Positions 23,505-35,905 of a stretch of DNA of 64,000 nucleotides are shown here, one piece after another (positions within the stretch are counted from its first letter, which is position 1; each line of letters starts with the position of its first letter). A program made the translations under genes and the position numbers. A model generated the notes under the pieces. It was not told where the DNA came from. It did not search any database and saw only the letters and a program-made list of their open reading frames with translations. This DNA is from Panopea generosa (Eukaryota; Mollusca; Bivalvia; Adapedonta; Hiatellidae), in assembly GCA_029582155.1 (NCBI GenBank), contig CM055895.1, positions 48,084,807 to 48,148,806 on the forward strand, written 5' to 3'.

Positions 23505-23745
23505 ATTATAGCAAAAGCTGTCAGGAGGATTGCCTATTCAAAAATATTTCACATAAAAAATCAAAAGCAATCCCAATATAGGGAGTCTAGCTTCTGAGAT
23601 ACATGCTAAAATAGGAGAAGATCAGAAACATGTAACTAAGTTAAGTTATTGTGATACTGTCTAATGTGTTGAGAGAGTTAAAAATTTTTGCATTTCTGAA
23701 TGAAACTTGGTATTTTACAAATGTGTCACGTTTCATTTCTTCCAA
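23505..23745 (+). mobile_element. 'AGCTGTC..CTATTC' repeat, 5' fragment just left of copy B
   Basis: AAAGCTGTCAGGAGGATTGC and CTATTCAAAAATATTTCAC match the start of the family at 18338. The rest is diverged. Confidence 0.4.
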
Positions 23746-26700
23746 TCATTTATCATTGATATAAACAGTAATTTTCCCGGTTCAAAACAGCTTCTGGTAT
23801 ATGCATTTCAGATCAAGACATCAACATGTTAAGATGCATTTACTTCAGCAGGCTTATTCAATTAATCATGGTTGACCATAGTTTAACATCAAACATGTGC
23901 CATAACTATGTCAAAATGAATGAATAAATAAATAAAACATGTACAACAACAGTTATCCATATTCTTTGAATATTCCCGCTAAAAAGCAATTTTTATTCAG
24001 AGTATGTAAGAAAACTGTATATTTAATACCTATGTATTGCCCAATGAAAACATGGAAACCTTTGACATAAAAAAAACAACAGGAATATGGAGCTGAAGAC
24101 CCAAATCCAGGATCAGGCAGCCATGGGAATCAATCCTCCAACACTGCCATGAGTTGTGTCCTTAATCTAGACCGCTTAATCTGCAAATGCTTAGTACTGG
24201 TTCTCCCGAGGAAGACATCAAATGTGATTTGACTAAGTTGTAAGACCTTGTTTCACAATCCAAGTAAAATAATTAAGTTTAAAAGACATCTAAGTTGTAA
24301 AATCTTATTTCACAATCAATGTAAAATAATCAAGTTAAACAAATCAGAAACATAAAGAATTATGTGGGATATCAACTATGTTATGGATGCAAGTACTATG
24401 CTTCAGTTCTTTATTACTCTTCTCCTGTTAAAGAGGTGCACCCACGTTCTAAATACAACTGGAAGGTTTGCCTAATTATATAAATTCTGTACACACTCTT
24501 TGTCATTAGAAAGCATTTCATAAACAACATATTAAACTACAATTATTTCAATGGAAAATAGAACAAAACATTATTAATTAGAAACTCTATACGTGAATCT
24601 CCATAATCACTAACAGACGTAAATGAATACATTTCAACACCTTAAATAGACAACTCAGTTTTACAATAACATTTATTTATGCTCTTATAACCAAAAGTTA
24701 ATTAAATAATTTGTCATTAATTAAACTATTTCAAAAAGACACAGATGTCAATGAACCCGAAACTTGAATCAATATCATAATCCTTTACGCTATAACTGAG
24801 CCATTATGAAATTGCTTAACACTATGACAACATTGTGATACTACACTATTGCGATACCCCATTGTAATATCAATAAAAGATATTCAATAACGTGTCAACA
24901 AAACTTACACTATTTTAGCACATCTATAATCAGTAATATAATTCAGTATCAGCTTTGTGTGAAGATTTTTATCAAATTAAAAACAAATTTTTTTTTTATA
25001 CTTATTCCTTCTGACATATATGTATTTTTTTTTTGAAATGGGATTTAACTGCCGTTTGCAGAAAATAACAATTTATATGATACTGCATACTAAGTTTTAA
25101 ATTAATGTAGGAGGACCTCAGAATGAATACAATTAGATTTGAACCACTTTCTGGCTGCAAGTAACTGACAAACTTACTCACATAAAGGTTTTTGAGCAAA
25201 CTGGGCTCGAATCTACGACCTCAGCAGTGTTATATATTTATGACTTGACTTACCATCAATGTTTTACACATCATTCAACATATCAGCATGAATGATATAC
25301 AAAGCATATAAAGCAGGTTGACATGGCACTTTCTTCATCCAAAATCTCAATACAGTTCTCATTGTACTCTTACCAGGTCTCACAGCTAAGGTCATAGGTT
25401 CAAGTCCTGCTTGCTCTGAAAACTTTATGTGAGAAAGTCTGCCAGTAATTTGCGGAAGAACAGTTGTTCAAATCCACCATGTTGATGCCTGATAGGCTGA
25501 AATTTATCATATGAGATAGAAAAAAAAAGGTAAGTGCTTAATTATTTTTAAGCTGAACCTGATAAATTTTAGACTGTCAGCCACTAACGTGGTGTTCTAT
25601 TTATCATGTCATTATTTGCATGTTTTAATCATTTTTATTTTAAAAAAGCAATAACAAAAGTTGGAACCTACGTCATGCACACCGCTAAATGTGGTACCTG
25701 AACGTTGTTTCAAAAGCTAGTTTGCGTGATTTTTCATGTCAATTTTGGGTACAGTTGTAGATTTTTATAGGTCCTACCAACTGTCTGGGTATTACAGGAA
25801 TCTATTTCACTGATATACAATTCAGTGTGACCTACAAAATACCCGATAACCTAAAAACAGTTGAGCGTCATGTTTGTAACGTTTACATTTAGAATGAAGC
25901 CCAACTGTTTTGAGGTAATCTGGAACTGTGTAGATCACATTGATCTATATATCCGTGAAATAGATTCCTCTAATACCCAGACAGTCGGTGGGAACTATAA
26001 AATAACGCATGTACCCACAATCTAGACAAAAATCAATTAACCAGCTTTTTGAAACAACCTTCCAGCACCATATTTAGTGGTGCGTTTGATGTAGGTTCTC
26101 CCCCCGTGAAGTTAAGCAAACAAACAGATGTATATGTATGTGGTACATTTGCTTGGAAATAGTCCCGAAGCAACAGGGGCCCATTTCACTAATCTTCGGA
26201 AGTATTAAGAGTTTTGTTACTTTAAACTTTACACTAAAAACTTTTTGAACTTATGAACATAGTGAAACAGGCCACTGGTTTATGAAGCCCCAATATTGAC
26301 TATTTATTTTCAGCAAAGCCTGGTGTGTTTGTTTCAAACTTCATTCTTTTAAAAAATGTATATTTTATCTTTAACTGTATGTTTTTTCTAATCATAGAAT
26401 GACTCCAAACAGGGTACAACTAAGGAAAATGCTCAATTCCCCAATTTTTGTCAAATCTGACATTTAAATATTTTTTTGATGATGAAAGGTATTCTTGTAA
26501 CACAAAGATATTTATTCTAATCATTGTCTAGTACTTTATGAGTAATATGCATCAATATTGTCTTATGAAAAGAGTGCCTTTACTATAAAAAAAATATGGT
26601 ATATTTACCTAAAATGGCTTAAAATGTAGAAAAAATGCATTTCTAGCTGTCCATGTACATTTTGATAATGTATTAAGCAAGAAGCATGAAATTGAAAAAT

Positions 26701-27752
26701 AAAACTTTCATTTTTTAAAAGAATAAAGTCTAATTAAATAAAAAAAACATAAAATTTTGCATAAAAAAATAGGGTTTCATTTTCTTTTAACTTTTCAATT
26801 CAGTTACAATAATAGTAAAACAATACAAATCACATTCAGTTACTTCCTGTATAAACAGACAACACCAAGTGTGTGCTGATAAACAGACAACACCAAGTGT
26901 GTGCTGATAAATAGAGAATACCATGTTAGTGCCTGATAATCTATACTTTATCAGGCGAGGTAGTGAAAAATAATAAAGCAGGAGCCTTGGCGGGTAAATA
27001 AACTATGATGTCCTCAATTTGTGTGTTGCTGCAAGATAGACCTTCCCTGCCGATAAAGGAAATGTTTATCTTACCCACGCTTATTATGTAGAATGATACA
27101 TAATGAAACGATAAAATGCATTAGGAATTGTGATTAAAGAAAAGCTGGTGTACGACAATAAGAAATGTTGGATTAAAAATATGAAGCTGAAATACATGCA
27201 TAAACATACAGCTATCAAAGCAAGGTTTGATTTTTAATCTAGAAAACATTAAATTAATCTAATAGTAACAAAATGATGATAATTTTATATATTATATAAT
27301 TATAATTTTCATGCAGTACAAAATTAATAATGTAATGCTCAATAACACTTATGGCAACATGTTTTGACTAAATATATTTACCCGACAAATGACAATGACC
27401 CAACTCCACTGTCATGAATAGCTCTACAGAGCTGATAAATTGTGAATAGTTCCACAGAGCAGATAAACTGAGTTATTCTAAAGAATAGATCAGCTGAAAA
27501 TAGTTCTAAAGAACAGAATAATTATGCATTATTTCGATGAACATTTCAGTTGGGAAAAGTTCCAAAGCACAGATAAACTATGAATAGAATCAAAGCACAG
27601 ATAAACCATGAATAGTTAAAACATATATTAGCTGTGGAGGACTCTCATAACTATTTTCTCCCTTGAATACTCCAGACCTACAGTTGAAGGAGGTTGAAGT
27701 ATAACTACAGTGACCTTTCCTAATATTTTTTCAGGATTTTATCTTGCTGTCA

Positions 27753-27758
27753 TTTATT
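27753..27758 (-). other. Possible RUFY polyadenylation signal
   Basis: This is a minus-strand AATAAA about 490 bases after the stop codon. It is a plausible 3' end marker, but AATAAA is frequent by chance in DNA this AT-rich. Confidence 0.25.
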
Positions 27759-28243
27759 TTTTCCTACAATGTGTTAAATCATAATTCAGTATTTTAGATA
27801 TAATTACTAAAGAGTTAATGCTAATACCAGATTTAAAGCCAATTCGTTGTCATTTTAGAGTTGATTGGCAGAACCGCATATTATTACTCTAGGAAATGAT
27901 ATGTACCTGTATCACAAAACCATTGAGTTAGAAAAAACCAGCTGGTCAAGGTACTGTTTGTTCAGTGTGTTTTGAATAGAATTGTTACAGCGGAGCCCTA
28001 TGGAAAATGGAACAGTGGTGTGAGAGGTAAATAATTCCAAAAGCACAGCTCAGCTGCAAATTACTTTCGTAAACTGTGAATAACTTAATTATAGACAGAA
28101 GCTTAGAGCCAAAAATCTAACAATTGTGTCGCTTCAATAAATAAGATTGCACCAAACAACTCCAAGAGTCCAAATCTCAATTTTCAAAACATTTTGTGTT
28201 ATTTTATAATATTATTATTTAAGATTGCACTAGTAGTTCCCAA

Positions 28244-28381
28244 TTATGTGGCCGAGTATCTCTGTAGTAGCACCTCCTGACACGCATCACAGACACGCAC
28301 GGGCTTGGAGGAAGATGGATGGGGCATCTTGTTATCGGAACACTCTGCACAGAATATATCACCACAGTTCCTACAGTGATG
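28244..28381 (-). CDS. RUFY: RUFY last coding exon: C-terminal half of the FYVE finger and stop
   Basis: After a CTTTATTTCAG acceptor the exon reads [20 protein letters not shown], a Ser/Pro/Lys loop, [18 protein letters not shown] and TAA. It holds Cys pairs two to four and the RVC motif that closes the PI3P pocket. The short tail after the last Cys pair has the usual RUFY length. This exon is repeated at 4489-4626. Confidence 0.95.
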   Translation of the reverse strand, partial: HHCRNCGDIFCAECSDNKMPHPSSSKPVRVCDACQEVLLQRYSAT

Positions 28382-31300
28382 CTGAAATAAAGAATTAAAT
28401 CAAACGTGTTACTGTGTAATATGTGGCTATATATAACATGGTGAACAATGATGAGATCTGGAGTTCAGCTGAATTTTGTTCTATACTTAGAGAGGGGGGA
28501 CACAATGATGTTCATTAATTATAAGACACTTGGGCATTGCAAGCAATATAGAAGTCCCTTACCAGTAAGTATTACAAATTCACATTGAATACTTTCCGAG
28601 TTCTGACAGGGTCCAGGATTTATGCATAATTTTACCTATATTGTTGCTATAGCAACCACAATTTTTGACTGAAAAAATAAAATGATCCACATTATCTCCC
28701 TATTGCCCATTATCCACATTGTTTCATAAATGTAACTTGGATACTTTTTGTGTTACCACAAGATCTATGTATATCTGTAATTTTTCAAATTTTGTTGCTG
28801 AAAAAATAAAATGACCTGCATTCTCTTTTCATTGCCCTCCATCCATTGGATACATTTTGAGTTATATTTTGAGTAATCTTTCAGGACGAAAGGGAGGAAG
28901 GATGAATGGACACCTGCAGGCAAGACAGACAGATGTAGGGTAAATGTGTTCCCTCTGGTGAAACCATTGGGGGACTCATGAAATAATGACTCTTCTCTCC
29001 TATGTACATCAATACTAAACATTATATTTAAACAGTCGTCACCTCTCAAATGATTGTTCATTAAATTAACACAGCATTTCCACCAGCGAGCAGAACTGTT
29101 ATACACTGGAAACTGAATGTGTCCTATTGCCTAAAGTGTATATTGCCATGTTTATTGGAAACAAGCCTAGCTTTTTTTCTTTTTGAATAGGTTTTGTTTT
29201 CAACACATTATGTGCAGCATGTGGTCCAGTGGCAGAGCTTCGAACCCAGAATATGAGTGTCATTGGCTAGATCCACCCCCATGGCTATGTGTGGTGTCCT
29301 TTAGCAAGACACGTATTTCACATATGCTTAGTACTGGTCCATCAAGGAAGTCTCCGATAATGATTTGTTTGAGTTGAAACAATTTGTTTCACAATCAAAG
29401 TAAAATAAATAATTTAATTATAATAATTTTTGTATGTTATCCAGTTTTTTGGTAGTAGTATGAATGTGAATACCATCCACTTCCTCCTGCAGATAATCGG
29501 CAAACACTCTTACAGTTCATTTTTGCACTGAACTGGACTCAAACCTATGACATATGCATAGAGTATGCCTAACCAAAAAACTTTAATTTAAAAGATCTAG
29601 TTATTGCCAATTTTTCAATATTTATCAAATATCGTCATCTTTCAAAAACATTATCGCGACAATTTTGCAACTTACTTTCCGTCTCGCCACTGAAAACTGT
29701 TTCTCGCACTGTTTACAAATGGTGGCATCTTTATCACTAGCCCAGGAGGCATCTTTACTCGCCATGTGTAGCTCGCGCATATCTTCTACACGCAACTTTG
29801 ATCTGAAACACAATTAAGTTGAGTTGTGTTTAAAAATTACAATAACGTCACAATAATACGCCAGATTTATGTATTCACTCCTTATGCGCTGTTTCATTAT
29901 GAAAAGCACTATAAGGCAATGTGTTATATTATACTTCTACCTATCCTTGATAATGCCTAGTTCAACAAGTCAGATCTGAGTATCATAAAAAAACAACATC
30001 ATGAAATCGGTGATCATCAAGCAGGAGAAATGTTGTAGATTTTGAAATGAAGACTTTTTTATCAATAAATGTGCTTGCCTGAAACAAGGGTAATATTTAA
30101 ATGACAGGGTCATCTTAAGTTGGACCATACATGTTATCTTGACAAATAACTTCAACTAAGGCAACCTCAACAGGTATAATCTATCCTTGTGACTTACTCA
30201 CTTGTTCAAGTGGGACCCTAGTTAGTTACTTGCTCAAGTGTGATCCTAGTTACTTACTTGCTCAAGTGCGATCCTGGTGACTTACTCACTTGTTCAAGTG
30301 GAACCCTAGTTACTTACTCACTTGTTCAAGTGAAATCCTAGTTACTTACTCACTCAAGTGTGATCCTAGTAACCTACTTGTTCAAGTGAAATCCTAGTTA
30401 CCTACTTGCTCAAAGTGTGATCCTGGTGACTTACTCACTTGTTAAAGTGTAATCCTAATTACCTACTGCTCAAGTGTGATCCCGGTGACTTACTCACTTG
30501 TTCAAGTATAATCCTAGTTACCTACTTGCTCAAGTGTGATCCTGGTGACTTACTCACTTGTTCAAGTGAAATCCTAGTTACTTACTCACTCAAGTGTGAT
30601 CCTAGTTACCAACTTGTTCAAGTGTGACCCTAGTTACCTACTTGCTCAAGTGAAACCCTAGTTACTTACTCACTCAATCGAAACATAGTTACTTATTGTT
30701 CAAGTGGAACCCTTGTTTCTTACTTGCTCAAGTGAAATCCTAGTTACTTACTTGCTCAAGTAAAATCCTAGATACTTACTTGCTCAAATGAAATCCTAAT
30801 TACTTACTCACTCAAGTGTGATCCTAGTTATTTACTTGCTCAAGTGGGACCCTAGTTACTTACTCGCTCAAGTGAAATCCTAGTTACTTACTTGCTCAAC
30901 TGAAATCCTAGTTACTTACTTGCTCAAGTGAAATCTTAATTACTTACTAACTCAAGTGTGATCCTAGTTACTTACTTGCTCAAGTGGGACCTTAGTTACT
31001 TACTTGCTAAAGTGAAATACTAGTTACTTACTCACTCAAGTGTGATCCTAGTAACTTACTCACTCAAGTGTGATCCCAGTTACTTACTTGCTTAAATGTG
31101 ATCCTAGTTACTTACTCACTCAAGTGAGATCCTAGTGACTAACTTACTTGTTTAAGTGGGACCCTAGTTACTCACTCACTCAAGCGTGATCCTAGTTACC
31201 TACTTGTTCAAGTGTAATCCTAGTTACTTACTCACTTGTTCAAGTGGGACCCTAGTTACTTATTCACTTGTTCAAGTGTGATCCTAGTTACCTACTCTCT

Positions 31301-34300
31301 AAAGTGTGATCCTAGTTACTTACTCGCTCAAGTGAGATCCTATTTACTTACTCACTTGTTTGAGTGGGACCCTAGTTACTTACTCGCTCAAGTGAGATCC
31401 TAGTGACTTACTCACTCGTTCAAGCGGGACCCTTATTACTTACTCGCTCAAGTGTGATCCTAGCTATTTCCTCACTCAAGTGAGATCCTAGTTATTTCCT
31501 CACTCAAGTGAGATCCTAGTTATTTTCTCACTCAAGTGAGATCCTAGTTATTACCTCACTCAGGTGAGATCCTAGTTACCTACTCACTCAAGTGTGATCG
31601 TAGTTACTTACTCACACTACTCACTCAAGTGAGATCCTAGCTACTTACTCGCTGAGGTGAGATCCTAGTTCAGCTAGTGTTTTCTCTTGCTCCTCACACT
31701 GTTTCTGAATCTCCCTGTATTGTTTTTTTAATTGTTCATGATCAGTTTGTAAATTTCTCAACTGTTGCAGTTCATTTTGTAACTGGCTACTTTTTAATTT
31801 TTCTTGCTCCAGATTTTTCTGTAGGTTGGCTCTCCATTCTCTTTCTATGCGTAAATCTGTCTCTAAGGCCGTTCTGTTTGGAGGAAAATAACATAGGAAA
31901 TAAATCCAGCAATGTAATGTAAAGCAGAAGCAGATCCAATCTAGAAAAAAATAAAATAAAATTATTATTAAATTATTCACAGGGGCACACTGCCATCTTG
32001 ATAAATTTTATGTACTTTATGGATTTATAGTTGAAATAATCTTGTACCAGCATGCAGTTTATCGCAGCTGGATACCTTTTCATGAAAATGAAGAAAAAAT
32101 AAATAGAAAATGATACTTTTATGAAAATGATAGAAAAAAAAAGAAAAGAGAAGATCAATTTTAAAGTAAATAAAAAAAAAGATTAAACTTTAAAAAAAAA
32201 TAAACACTATGTAAAATTTTGACCCCATAGAGCAGGTCAATTTTGCTCCAGGGTCATGGTTTTCAATAAATTTGAGAATGTTAACCTGCTCAAAATGTTA
32301 AAGGGAGATAATTCTGCCAAAATGCAAGAGTTATGGGTTTTGTCTCTATGTCTGAAATGGCCATAACATTAAAAAATGCAACCCAGAGGTATGGTTCTTG
32401 TCTCTATGCTTTCCATTGATGATACTGAACACACATGTGATGGTTCATTCATATCCAATGATAAGATGATGAAATATGTATCTGAAAATCTTTATCTGCT
32501 AAAAAACTTCAACCAAATTTTCTAAATCTAAAAGGGCATAATTCTACCAAAATGCAACCCAGAGTTATGATTCCAGTGATGATGCTAAACACACATGTGA
32601 AGTTTCATTCATATCTAATGAGTGGTTTCATAGATACCTAACCTGATAAAAAACTTTAATCTGAAATACCAATACCGACACTGACGCCCGGGCGAGTACA
32701 ACAGCCCCCCTATTGCACGAATAGTAGCGGTTAAAACACAATTTTGGTTTTTGACTTTTCATCAGGTGATGAAAAGTATTAGTATAGTTTAATGTTGCTG
32801 AGAAGCACACAAACATAGGTTTTTCATTATTCAATAAAAACTCAATTTTTTTTCCTCCTTAATTGAATAAAATATGTTTCAATATTTTCAATTTATATCG
32901 ATATCATAGAAAATTAGCAATTGAGGCCCCACATATTTTACAAAACTTGAAATAATTTCTAATAATACAAAGTTTATAGTTATAGACAAGGACTTATTTA
33001 GAAGGCTAAGAAGCTTGCATCTCTCTACTAAATGTTGATAAAATAGCAGGCGAAAGATTAAATTCGCAAATCAATCATTCAAATTTCACAGGCAACTGAT
33101 TTCTTTTACATAACGTATGGTGTATGTAACTTTAGATATTTTATAATGTTTTTAACATGCAAAATAATCTTGAAATTAAAATACATTTAGTTGCAGTATA
33201 TACATTTTGTTATCATAAGTACTTCAACAATTTTAAACACACTTTGATGGGAATTGTAGAGAATTCCATTGTGCAAAGAAAGAAATTTGATTTGTATTTC
33301 TGAGATGAATGGAAGTTAGGATATTTGAAAACGAGAATCGCAAAATTTTGCTGGACTACGTGAGCGTTCATAACAATTCAATCAGTTGCTTTTCCTTCTC
33401 TATACAAGTTCTTGATATAAATAACAATGCCAGAGACCTAAGATCTCAAAATGGAAACACTTTCTTAAGTTTACAGGTTGATAAGACATCATTGTATATA
33501 CATGAGCAAATTTGATTTAAAGATTGCTGTGTCTCCCTTTTGTTTTTAATAATTTTTATAGCTCTAGTTGTATACTTTAAACCTGAACAAAATTAAGAAA
33601 AAGAAACTGAATGAACAAGAAAAGAAAAGAAAACTATGGAATGTTTTATGCACCATGTGCCAGACACATGTAATCATTTAGTTACAACAAGTTTGTCCCC
33701 TTGCTGCAGGCACAACAGTTTTTAATACCGCACCGTTTATTGTCCTTGTCAGCGAGATTCTGACCCAATTTTCTGGCCGTCTCCTCCGCAGCATGCTTAT
33801 CACTTTCACTTTGTTTTAACCTGCAAGTAAAACATATACACATGATTGTGTAAATACAGCTGCAGTTCTGTCACATCAGTATGGAATACAAGTTATGGAA
33901 GCAGATTCACACAAGCTTCAAAAGCTTTTTTCTATATCCTTTCCACATAATGTGTTAGATGTATGACTTTATTGCTTCATTGTTAAATGTACGCTAAATA
34001 TATGTACTTATGTGAATAAAATATTGTTTAACCCTTTACTCCATAGATACGCGTTTTCCCGCACCAATCACAAAAGGCTTTTGAAAACAGTGCAGGAAGA
34101 GTTCATATTGCTCGTAACAAGCAATCTGAACACTTCCTGCACTGTTTTCCACACTGTCAGTTAATATAAACATAATTCACCCAATAATTTAAAATTCTTC
34201 TATATTAGAGGTGTCCAGAGGCGTCTATATTAGAGGTGTCCAAAGGCATCTATATTAGAGGTGTCCAAAGGCCTCTATATTAGAGGTGTCCAAAGGCCTC

Positions 34301-35871
34301 TATATTAGAGGACTGTGTCCAAAGGCGTCTATATTAGAGGTGTCCAAAGGTGTCTATATTAGAGGTGTCCAAAGGCCTCTATATTAGAGGTGTTCAAAGG
34401 CCTCTATATTAGAGGTGTCCAAAGGCGTCTATATTAGAGGTGTCCAAAGGCATCTATATTAGAGGTGTCCAAAGGCCTCTATATTAGAGGTGTCCAAAGG
34501 CCTCTATATTAGAGGACTGTGTCCAAAGGCGTCTATATTAGAGGTGTCCAAAGGTGTCTATATTAGAGGTGTCCAAAGGCCTCTATATTAGAGGTGTCCA
34601 AAGGCGTCTATATTAGGTGTCCAAAGGTGTCTATATGAAGTAAAGGGTTAAAATAATACAAGTTTGAGATGTTTAGGGAAACTGGGGCCTGCAGCTCAGC
34701 TGCTTTGTAAAAGATGATAAAAGAGAATTTCATTTAACTGTCATGAATAATTTATTCCAAATGCAATTGTTGGGTTTACTACTATTAATCCTAAAGTCTT
34801 GAAATTTTATTTGTTATTATATAAAGGTGTTAGGTCTAGAATAAGCAACAAAAACACACAATCAGGGTCCTGAAATGACCTCAGGTAGAAAATGCCTACT
34901 GCAAATGGATATTGTGATAGATGTGTAATAGTTATAGCAAAGCGTTTAGTCTTTTAAGTGAGCTAAATATTATATCTAAACAAGGTTTCCTAGATATATA
35001 TAAATATATAAGCAATTAAAGTCTGATTCAAACCAAAAAAATAAAAGAACTTCTTTTGGAGAAACGAGATGATATATGACATTTTTCATAACTGAATCAT
35101 TTACTGTGAGTTTGACCAGCCTATGGAATTCGTAATTTATAACTTAGTTCTAATAGTCAGATACAACTTTATTGGATTAAAGAGATTAAAGATACCTCAT
35201 CTGTACATGGTTCCATTGGACTGGTTTTGAAACAATACAAGTTTCATGGTAACATATTATAACACACCAAAGTTGAATTAAAATCCAATGGACAACAGAA
35301 CTTGGAAAAACGAGATTAAATTCAAGGCCAAATAACTCCATCTGTTTTATTACTTATCTGAGGTCTTATAGTTATATAAAATAAATCTAAGTTTAGTTTT
35401 ATATAATAAATCTATGTTAAGTTAACATCTGATAAAAATTTAAATTTTTATTTGATTAAGGAGATGTACCTAATACCCCATTTTTCACAACTCAAAGACA
35501 GATAACTAAACCAACCTTGGTTTGATCATGACCTGTTATTCAAACTTACCCATGGTATTACAGTTTAATATATATAACATCTCCGAGTTGTATTAAAACC
35601 CAACAGAAAATAGAAACTTTATCAGATTAATGAGATTTAATATCCCGTTTCACTATTCAATGGCACCACATCAGACCATGGCTGGACAATGATCTTGTTA
35701 TCGAAACAATCCGAGATGTTGTGGTTATATAATTTTATAACAAATCCAACTTTGATTAAAGTCGTGTCGAATATAAAGCTTTTTTTGTTTAGTTATTATA
35801 AACGAGCTGAACAAGCTAACAGACAGATGCTTGACAGGAGACAACAGCCTATGGCAAGTATTATATAAAAG

Positions 35872-35905
<34 letters not shown>

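Larger units (their letters stand above)
23748..28872. repeat. Copy B of the 5.1 kb duplication, in gene context
   Basis: This copy is continuous with unique flanks on both sides, and the RUFY exons upstream splice naturally into the last exon it contains. It is therefore the copy in its proper place. It carries the same SINEs, fold-back element, small MITE and 31-bp triplication as copy A. It is 7 bases longer over the matched span, the net of the single-base length differences. Confidence 0.95.

Noticed and set aside
30183-31648. CRISPR-like array of ~30-bp repeats
   Set aside because: The units are directly tandem with no unique spacers, in an animal gene intron.
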